From Pseudomonadota bacterium (GTDB lineage: Bacteria > Pseudomonadota > Gammaproteobacteria > Burkholderiales > Gallionellaceae), in assembly GCA_021783525.1 (NCBI GenBank), contig JAJXTT010000034.1:1-10209 (forward strand): DNA of 10,209 bases, written 5' to 3'. The notes under the pieces were generated by a model that searched no databases, had not been told where the DNA came from, and worked only from the letters and a program-made list of their open reading frames with translations. Shown here in pieces: positions 5,342 through 10,209 of this stretch. Made by a program: the position numbers and the translations under genes. Each line of letters starts with the position of its first letter. Positions within the stretch are counted from its first letter, which is position 1.

Positions 5342-6292
5342 ATGGCCAACCTGCTGGAACAACTTGAATCCATGACCGTCATCGTGGCGGACACGGGAGA
5401 TATCGGCGCGATCAGCCATCATCGTCCGCAGGATGCCACGACCAACCCTTCCCTGCTGCTCAAGGCGGCATCCCTGCCGGAATATGTTCCGCTCATCACC
5501 GATGCGGTCTCGTGGGGGAAATCGCAAAGCGACGACCCGGTACAACGGGCGCGAGACGCCATGGACAAACTGGCCGTGGATGTCGGGCTGGAAATACTCA
5601 AGTACGTTCCGGGACGCATCTCGACCGAAGTCGATGCGCGGCTTTCCTTCGATACGGATGCCACAGTGGCGAAGGCGCGCAAGCTGATCCGCCTCTACAG
5701 TGCAGCGGGAATAGCGAGCAACCGCGTGCTGATCAAGATCGCCTCCACCTGGGAAGGCATACGCGCGGCTGAAATCCTTGAGCGCGAGGGAATCAACTGC
5801 AATCTTACCCTGCTGTTCGGCTTTGCCCAGGCGCGTTGCTGCGCGGAGGCCAACGTCACGCTGATCTCTCCTTTTGTCGGGCGCATCCTTGACTGGCACA
5901 AGGCGCACAGCGGCCAGGACTTTGCTGCGGAAGCCGATCCCGGCGTGCTCTCGGTGCGCAGGATCTACGCCTACTACAAGGCACACGGCTACCAGACCAT
6001 CGTCATGGGCGCCTCGTTCCGCAACATGGACGAGATTGTGGCCCTGGCCGGCTGCGACCGCCTCACCATCGCGCCGGTTTTTCTGCAGAAACTGGAAGCC
6101 ACACAAGGTTCGCTGCCGCGCAAGCTGACCGACACGGGCGTGACCGACGTGCGACCGATGCCGATGAGCGAAGCAGAATTTCGCTGGGCAATGAACGAGG
6201 ATGCCATGGCCACTGAAAAACTCGCCGAGGGCATACGCGGCTTCACCGTGGACCAGATCAAGCTGGAAAAGATGCTGATGGAAAAATTCTGA
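5342..6292 (+). CDS. tal: Transaldolase (class I, TalB type)
   Basis: The protein has 316 residues, like Escherichia coli TalB (317). It transfers a dihydroxyacetone unit between sedoheptulose-7-phosphate and glyceraldehyde-3-phosphate, giving erythrose-4-phosphate and fructose-6-phosphate, in the non-oxidative pentose-phosphate pathway. Conserved blocks: VADTGDIGAI near 14-23, DATTNPSLLL near 31-40, GRISTEVDARLS near 91-102, RVLIKIAST with the Schiff-base lysine at K132 (the same number as in TalB), INCNLTLLFGFAQA, SPFVGRILDW, VMGASFRN and CDRLTIAP. The ATG at 5342 is preceded by AGGA (5332-5335) with 6 nt spacing. It lies 68 bp after glgP, across a stem-loop, and 22 bp before the debranching-enzyme start, clearly within the operon. 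Near-identity of all blocks to TalB makes this call very safe. It differs from the short fructose-6-phosphate aldolase-like transaldolases, which have about 220 residues. Confidence 0.97.
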   Translation: MANLLEQLESMTVIVADTGDIGAISHHRPQDATTNPSLLLKAASLPEYVPLITDAVSWGKSQSDDPVQRARDAMDKLAVDVGLEILKYVPGRISTEVDARLSFDTDATVAKARKLIRLYSAAGIASNRVLIKIASTWEGIRAAEILEREGINCNLTLLFGFAQARCCAEANVTLISPFVGRILDWHKAHSGQDFAAEADPGVLSVRRIYAYYKAHGYQTIVMGASFRNMDEIVALAGCDRLTIAPVFLQKLEATQGSLPRKLTDTGVTDVRPMPMSEAEFRWAMNEDAMATEKLAEGIRGFTVDQIKLEKMLMEKF

Positions 6293-6302
6293 AGGCATGG
6301 GC

Positions 6303-6308
6303 AAGGAG
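6303..6308 (+). promoter_or_regulatory. Ribosome binding site that selects a GTG start
   Basis: AAGGAG lies 6 nt before GTG 6315. The in-frame ATG at 6297 has only GAAGG one base upstream, which is too close. The site therefore favours GTG 6315 as the start of the debranching enzyme, shortening it by six residues. Confidence 0.7.
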
Positions 6309-6314
6309 TCAATC

Positions 6315-8378
6315 GTGAAGCAATCACTTCCACAGCTGGTGCATCTGGATCGCGAAGTCTGCAGCAGTCTCGAACTTGCGGAACAGCATGAATGGTGGCT
6401 GGCCAACGGCAAAGGCGGCTACGCCGGCGGCACGGTTGCCGGCACGCTGACCCGGCGTTATCACGGCTTGCTGATCGCCCCCCTGCAATCGCATCTGCAA
6501 CGGCACCTGTTGTTTGCCAAGGCCGACGCCGAGTTGCTGGACGGCGACCGCGTCATTCCCCTGCATACCAATCGCTGGGGCAGCGGCACGGTGGAGCCGC
6601 TGGGTCATCTTTGCATAGAATCATTCCGGCTGGACGGGCGCATGCCGGTCTGGCGCTACCGTCTGGATGACTTGCTGATCGAGGCGCGCATCTGGATGGA
6701 GTATGGCAGGCACAGCACCAGCCTGGCCTGGCGCCTGCTGGAAAACCCGGCGGAACGCAAGGTGAGTTTGCGTGTGAGACTGCTGACCAATGTCCGGGAT
6801 CATCACGGCATCACCGGGTTTGAAAACAATTCACCCTCTTTCCAGACCAACGACCACGAACTGGACATCGCCTATCCGGATTGCCCCACCCTGCATTTTC
6901 ACTCCCGCTGCGGCGAAGTGCAGAGCGCAGACTACTGGGTAGACGATTTCGATCTGCCCGCCGAACGCGACCGCGGCCTGTCCAACCTTGATCGCCATTT
7001 GTGCGTCGGCTTCATGACGTTCCCCATTCATGCCGGGCACTGGGTAGGGCTGACCGCTTCGATCGAGGAGGATGAACCCGCCTGCTACATGGAGGACGCG
7101 ATGCGGCGCTTCCAGGCGCGCGACCTCGCCACGTTGACCCGCGCAAAGATCACCGTGCCGGAACTGATACAGGCGCCCGCATGGATAGATCAGCTGATAC
7201 TGGCGGCGGACAGTTTTGTAATCCGTCATGAGCCAAATGAGGCCGGACGGAGCGATGCCATCGTGGCCGGATACCCCTGGTTCGGCGAATGGGGGCGCGA
7301 CAGCATGATCGCACTGCCGGGACTGTTGCTGGCGACCGGACGTTACCAGCAGGCACGCAGCCTGTTGCTGGAATACCTGCCGATGGTGGACCGCGGCATG
7401 CTGCCAAACTTCTTTCCGGGCAACGGCGAGGCAGCCCGATACAACACGGCGGATGCCGCGCTGTGGTACATCGCGGCCTGGTGCGAGTATTTTTCGGTCA
7501 TCAAGGACTTGCCGTCGCTGGCTTATGCATGGCCGGTATTGCAGCAGATCGTGAAGCATTATCGCAACGGCACGCGCCACGGCATCGGCATGGACGGCTC
7601 GGACGGCCTGCTGCGCGCCGGCGAGACCGGCGTGCAGCTCACCTGGATGGATGCGAGGGTGGGCGACAACGTCATCACCCCGCGGATCGGCAAGCCGGTG
7701 GAAATAAATGCCCTCTGGTACAACGCCCTGCAGACGATGGAGTACTTCGCACATATCCTGAAGGATGAAGAGCGCGCGAAAGAATACTCGGCGATGGCGG
7801 CAAGGACCCGGGTCGGATTCCAGCGATATGTCCGGCCGAAACACAAGGGATTATTCGATGTTCTCGACTCACCCGACGGCAACGACGATGCTATCCGTCC
7901 CAACCAGATTTTTGCGGTCAGCCTGCCGTTCACTCCGCTGGGCCCCGACGCCCGGCAGGATGTCGTTGCCATCTGCGCGCGACACCTGCTGACTCCCTGC
8001 GGCTTGCGCTCGCTGGACCCTGCCAGTCCCGATTACCGCGCAAACTATCAGGGCGATGTCTGGTCGCGCGACAGCGCATACCACCAGGGCACGGCCTGGG
8101 CGTGGCTGCTCGGCCATTACGCCATGGCGGAATACCGGGTCAGCGGCAATGCGGAACGCGCCTTGTCGCGACTGGAGGGCATGCAGGACCATCTCAACAA
8201 AGCGGGTCTGGGCACGGTGAGCGAAATATTCGACGGAGAGGCTCCCCACACGGCCCGCGGAAGTCCGGCCCAGGCATGGTCGGTCGCGTGCGTGCTGGAC
8301 GCATGGCTGAAGCTTCGTCGCGCCCAATCGATGAGTGAAAAGGAACACCCGCATGAACAAGCCAGATCGGTCGCATGA
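6315..8378 (+). CDS. Glycogen debranching enzyme (archaeal-type, amylo-alpha-1,6-glucosidase)
   Basis: The protein has 687 residues from GTG 6315, or 693 from ATG 6297. It shows the two-domain plan of the archaeal-type glycogen debranching enzymes. The N-terminal GDE_N beta domain begins with WWLANGKGGYAGGTVAGTLT (about 27-46) and RRYHGLL. The C-terminal GDE_C (alpha/alpha)6 barrel starts around 290 and contains YPWFGEWGRDSM at 320-331, YNTADAALWYI, VQLTWMDARVGD, PNQIFAVSLPF and GDVWSRDSAYHQGTAWAW from 580. Such enzymes hydrolyse alpha-1,6 branch points of glycogen or limit dextrins in the cytosol, letting phosphorylase continue. The sequence is unrelated in layout to GlgX (GH13), so this operon uses the non-GlgX route. 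It lies 22 bp after tal and 18 bp before zwf. The main uncertainty is the start codon; AAGGAG at 6303-6308 supports GTG. Whether it also carries glucanotransferase activity cannot be told from sequence. Confidence 0.93.
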   Translation: MKQSLPQLVHLDREVCSSLELAEQHEWWLANGKGGYAGGTVAGTLTRRYHGLLIAPLQSHLQRHLLFAKADAELLDGDRVIPLHTNRWGSGTVEPLGHLCIESFRLDGRMPVWRYRLDDLLIEARIWMEYGRHSTSLAWRLLENPAERKVSLRVRLLTNVRDHHGITGFENNSPSFQTNDHELDIAYPDCPTLHFHSRCGEVQSADYWVDDFDLPAERDRGLSNLDRHLCVGFMTFPIHAGHWVGLTASIEEDEPACYMEDAMRRFQARDLATLTRAKITVPELIQAPAWIDQLILAADSFVIRHEPNEAGRSDAIVAGYPWFGEWGRDSMIALPGLLLATGRYQQARSLLLEYLPMVDRGMLPNFFPGNGEAARYNTADAALWYIAAWCEYFSVIKDLPSLAYAWPVLQQIVKHYRNGTRHGIGMDGSDGLLRAGETGVQLTWMDARVGDNVITPRIGKPVEINALWYNALQTMEYFAHILKDEERAKEYSAMAARTRVGFQRYVRPKHKGLFDVLDSPDGNDDAIRPNQIFAVSLPFTPLGPDARQDVVAICARHLLTPCGLRSLDPASPDYRANYQGDVWSRDSAYHQGTAWAWLLGHYAMAEYRVSGNAERALSRLEGMQDHLNKAGLGTVSEIFDGEAPHTARGSPAQAWSVACVLDAWLKLRRAQSMSEKEHPHEQARSVA

Positions 8379-8396
8379 ACTGAAAGGATGTCCTGC

Positions 8397-9902
8397 ATGA
8401 AAACGCTGGATCCCTGTACATTGGCCATATTCGGAGCGGGGGGCAATCTGAGCCGCCGCAAACTGATCCCGGCGCTGTTCCACCTGGAAACCGCAAACCG
8501 CTTGCCGGACCGCATGGTCATACTCGGGTGCGACATCGCGCAGCGCGAGCGGACAGATTGGCTGGCGTTTGTCAGCGGCATATTGCGCGGACAGCACGGG
8601 CAGGACATCGACGAGGTTGCACTCCAGCGCTTTTGCGGGCGCCTGAATTATTTTGCCATTCCGCCGGACGACGATACGGCCTACTCGCGCCTGCAGCAAT
8701 TGCTGGACGAGGGGACCGGTCTGCCGCCCAACATCGTCTACTACATGGCCGTGCGGCCGACCGACTATCCCGGAATCGTCGACAAGCTGGGCAGCGTCGG
8801 CCTGCTCCAGCAGAAGAACGGCTGGCGGCGCGTGGTGATCGAAAAGCCGTTCGGCTACGACCTGCAGAGCGCGCAGACGCTGCAGGCCAGCCTGTATCGG
8901 CACCTTAACGAGCCGCAGATCTTCCGCATCGATCACTATCTCGGCAAAGGCACCGTGCAGAACGTCATGGTGTTCCGGTTCGCCAACCTGCTGCTTGAAC
9001 CCTTATGGAACAATCACTACATCGATCATGTGCAGATCACCCATTCCGAAACGCTGGGCGTGGACGGCCGCGCGGATTATTACGAGGGCTCGGGCGCATT
9101 GCGCGACATGATCCAGAGCCACTTGCTGCAGCTCATGGCGCTGGTGGCGATGGAGCCGCCGCTGTCCATGGAGGCCGAGCATCTGCGCGACGAGAAGGTC
9201 AAAGTGTTCAAGGCCATACGGCCGATCACCCAGAATGCGGTGCACGCACATGCGTTTCGCGGCCAGTATGCCGGCGGCAGCGTCGACGGCAAGGCGGTTC
9301 CGGGCTACCTGGAAGAGAAAGGCGTGGCGCCGGACAGCACGACCGAAACCTACGCCGCCATGAAATTGTTCATCGATAACTGGCGCTGGGCCGGCGTCCC
9401 GTTCTATCTGCGCACCGGGAAGCGGCTCGCCCAGAACAGCTCGGCAATCTGCATCCGCTTCAAGAATCCGCCGCAGGATCTGCTGCGGCACACCAGGCAG
9501 GGGCCTCCCCAGCCCAACTGGATCATGCTCGGCATCCAGCCCGACGATTGCCTGAAGATGGAAATGCAGGTCAAAGTGCCCGGACTGGACCTGCATACGC
9601 GCACCATCAGCCTGGATGCGACCTACCGCAAGGACGGCGAAGAGGACTACGATGCGTACGAGGGCTTGCTGCTCGACGTGATCATGGGTGACCATTCACT
9701 GTTCCTGCGCATAGACGAAGTGGAGGCAGCCTGGCACATCGTCGATCCGGTCCTCAAGGTCTGGGCTATGGAACGCGAGTTCATCAATACCTATCCTGCC
9801 GGCAGCTGGGGGCCGCGCGGCACGTATTCCCTGTTCGACCGCGAAGACCAGTTCTGGCGCCATTCGCTGGATCCGGGCGGATCGGATACGCAGGCTTATT
9901 GA
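8397..9902 (+). CDS. zwf: Glucose-6-phosphate 1-dehydrogenase
   Basis: This 501-residue protein matches the usual family size. It oxidises glucose-6-phosphate to 6-phosphogluconolactone with NADP (or NAD), the entry of the oxidative pentose-phosphate and Entner-Doudoroff routes. The sequence shows the N-terminal dinucleotide-binding start LAIFGAGGNLSRRKLIPALF (9-28), VIEKPFGYDL, the substrate signature DHYLGKG at 179-185 (D179, H180), the catalytic histidine H242 in RDMIQSHLLQL, AMEPP, and the late RTGKRLA. The fingerprint reads GNLS where most members have GDLA. ATG 8397 is chosen because AAAGGA (8383-8388) lies 8 nt upstream. ATG 8388 (three residues longer) overlaps that ribosome site. It is fourth in the operon, 18 bp after the debranching enzyme, and is followed 29 bp later by pgl, its pathway successor. 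Confidence 0.97.
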   Translation: MKTLDPCTLAIFGAGGNLSRRKLIPALFHLETANRLPDRMVILGCDIAQRERTDWLAFVSGILRGQHGQDIDEVALQRFCGRLNYFAIPPDDDTAYSRLQQLLDEGTGLPPNIVYYMAVRPTDYPGIVDKLGSVGLLQQKNGWRRVVIEKPFGYDLQSAQTLQASLYRHLNEPQIFRIDHYLGKGTVQNVMVFRFANLLLEPLWNNHYIDHVQITHSETLGVDGRADYYEGSGALRDMIQSHLLQLMALVAMEPPLSMEAEHLRDEKVKVFKAIRPITQNAVHAHAFRGQYAGGSVDGKAVPGYLEEKGVAPDSTTETYAAMKLFIDNWRWAGVPFYLRTGKRLAQNSSAICIRFKNPPQDLLRHTRQGPPQPNWIMLGIQPDDCLKMEMQVKVPGLDLHTRTISLDATYRKDGEEDYDAYEGLLLDVIMGDHSLFLRIDEVEAAWHIVDPVLKVWAMEREFINTYPAGSWGPRGTYSLFDREDQFWRHSLDPGGSDTQAY

Positions 9903-9931
9903 TTTTCGGCCGGACAACGAAACGAACAAAA

Positions 9932-10209
9932 ATGGCGTTCCCGCCCGAACAGCTTGTGCTGCACGATACCCCTGCCGACCTTGCAATCGGCGTGGCGCGG
10001 CGTGTCGCCGACCTTGCGGCTCAGGCCATTGGCAGCAGGGGCGAATTCCGGCTCGCGCTGGCAGGCGGTGAAACGCCGCGCAGTTGTTACGAGCAGTTGC
10101 GTTACCTGCCGGTGAACTGGGCCCGCGTCCAGGTATTTTTTGGCGATGAACGTTGTTTGCCTCGCGGGGACAGGCAGCGCAATGACACCATGGCCTATGC
10201 CACACTGCT
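9932..10209 (+). CDS. pgl: 6-phosphogluconolactonase, N-terminal part (cut by window edge)
   Basis: From ATG 9932 the frame stays open to the window end (92 codons plus two bases). FRLALAGGETPRSCYEQLR near residues 38-56 is the SugarP-binding block of the DevB/NagB-like fold. WARVQVFFGDERCLP near 62-76, followed by D..RND.MAY, is the characteristic 6-phosphogluconolactonase block with the catalytic-site GDER. The enzyme hydrolyses 6-phosphogluconolactone, the product of Zwf, to 6-phosphogluconate. It follows zwf by 29 bp, the standard pairing. The Shine-Dalgarno is poor (A-rich stretch before the ATG), so translation may depend on coupling to zwf. Roughly 130-150 residues should lie beyond the edge. 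Glucosamine-6-phosphate deaminase shares the fold but lacks this motif set and context. Confidence 0.92.
   Translation, partial: MAFPPEQLVLHDTPADLAIGVARRVADLAAQAIGSRGEFRLALAGGETPRSCYEQLRYLPVNWARVQVFFGDERCLPRGDRQRNDTMAYATL

Noticed and set aside
5330..6412. 360-codon minus-strand frame opposite tal
   Set aside because: Codon-bias shadow of transaldolase; the product has low-complexity His/Arg/Val character and no family motif.
6831..8936. Two long minus-strand frames opposite the debranching enzyme and zwf
   Set aside because: Shadows of well-supported plus-strand genes with no motifs of their own.

Overview
The window (GC-rich, roughly 60% by eye) looks like chromosomal DNA of a proteobacterium. 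The transaldolase, Zwf and glycogen phosphorylase resemble proteins from the Betaproteobacteria (Nitrosomonadales/Gallionella-like lineages). That placement is inference from remembered family sequences, not from a search. No rRNA, tRNA, CRISPR array, transposase or phage gene is visible.

Layout. (1) Positions 1-964, minus strand: a two-gene unit. A 2-oxoglutarate/Fe(II) dioxygenase of the amino-acid-hydroxylase type is followed 10 bp later by the first 67 codons of alanine dehydrogenase, which runs off the left edge. (2) 965-1343: divergent intergenic region with an AT-rich promoter-like element facing right. (3) 1344-2320, plus strand: a small PepSY-like protein without an obvious signal peptide, then an exported outer-membrane beta-barrel protein with a Gly-Tyr repeat. 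(4) 2321-2732: intergenic region with stem-loops and a second copy (18 of 19 bases identical) of the AT-rich element, the latter placed to drive the next genes. (5) 2733-10209, plus strand: a tightly packed carbon operon, glgP - tal - glycogen debranching enzyme - zwf - pgl, with pgl cut off at the right edge. Gaps are 18-68 bp and there is no terminator-like signal with a T-tract between the genes.

How the genes work together. GlgP phosphorolyses glycogen to glucose-1-phosphate. The debranching enzyme removes the limit-dextrin branches that block GlgP. Zwf and Pgl take glucose-6-phosphate through the oxidative pentose-phosphate (or Entner-Doudoroff) entry and yield NADPH. Transaldolase rearranges the pentose-phosphate sugars. 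The operon therefore reads as a storage-polysaccharide-to-NADPH/pentose module. The linking phosphoglucomutase is not in the window.

Main points for a second look: the repeated AT-rich element with a -10-like hexamer at nearly the same distance in both copies; the Gly-Tyr repeat of the outer-membrane protein; the coupled dioxygenase/alanine dehydrogenase pair; and the unusual long leader of glgP. I did not find convincing evidence of a wholly new system.
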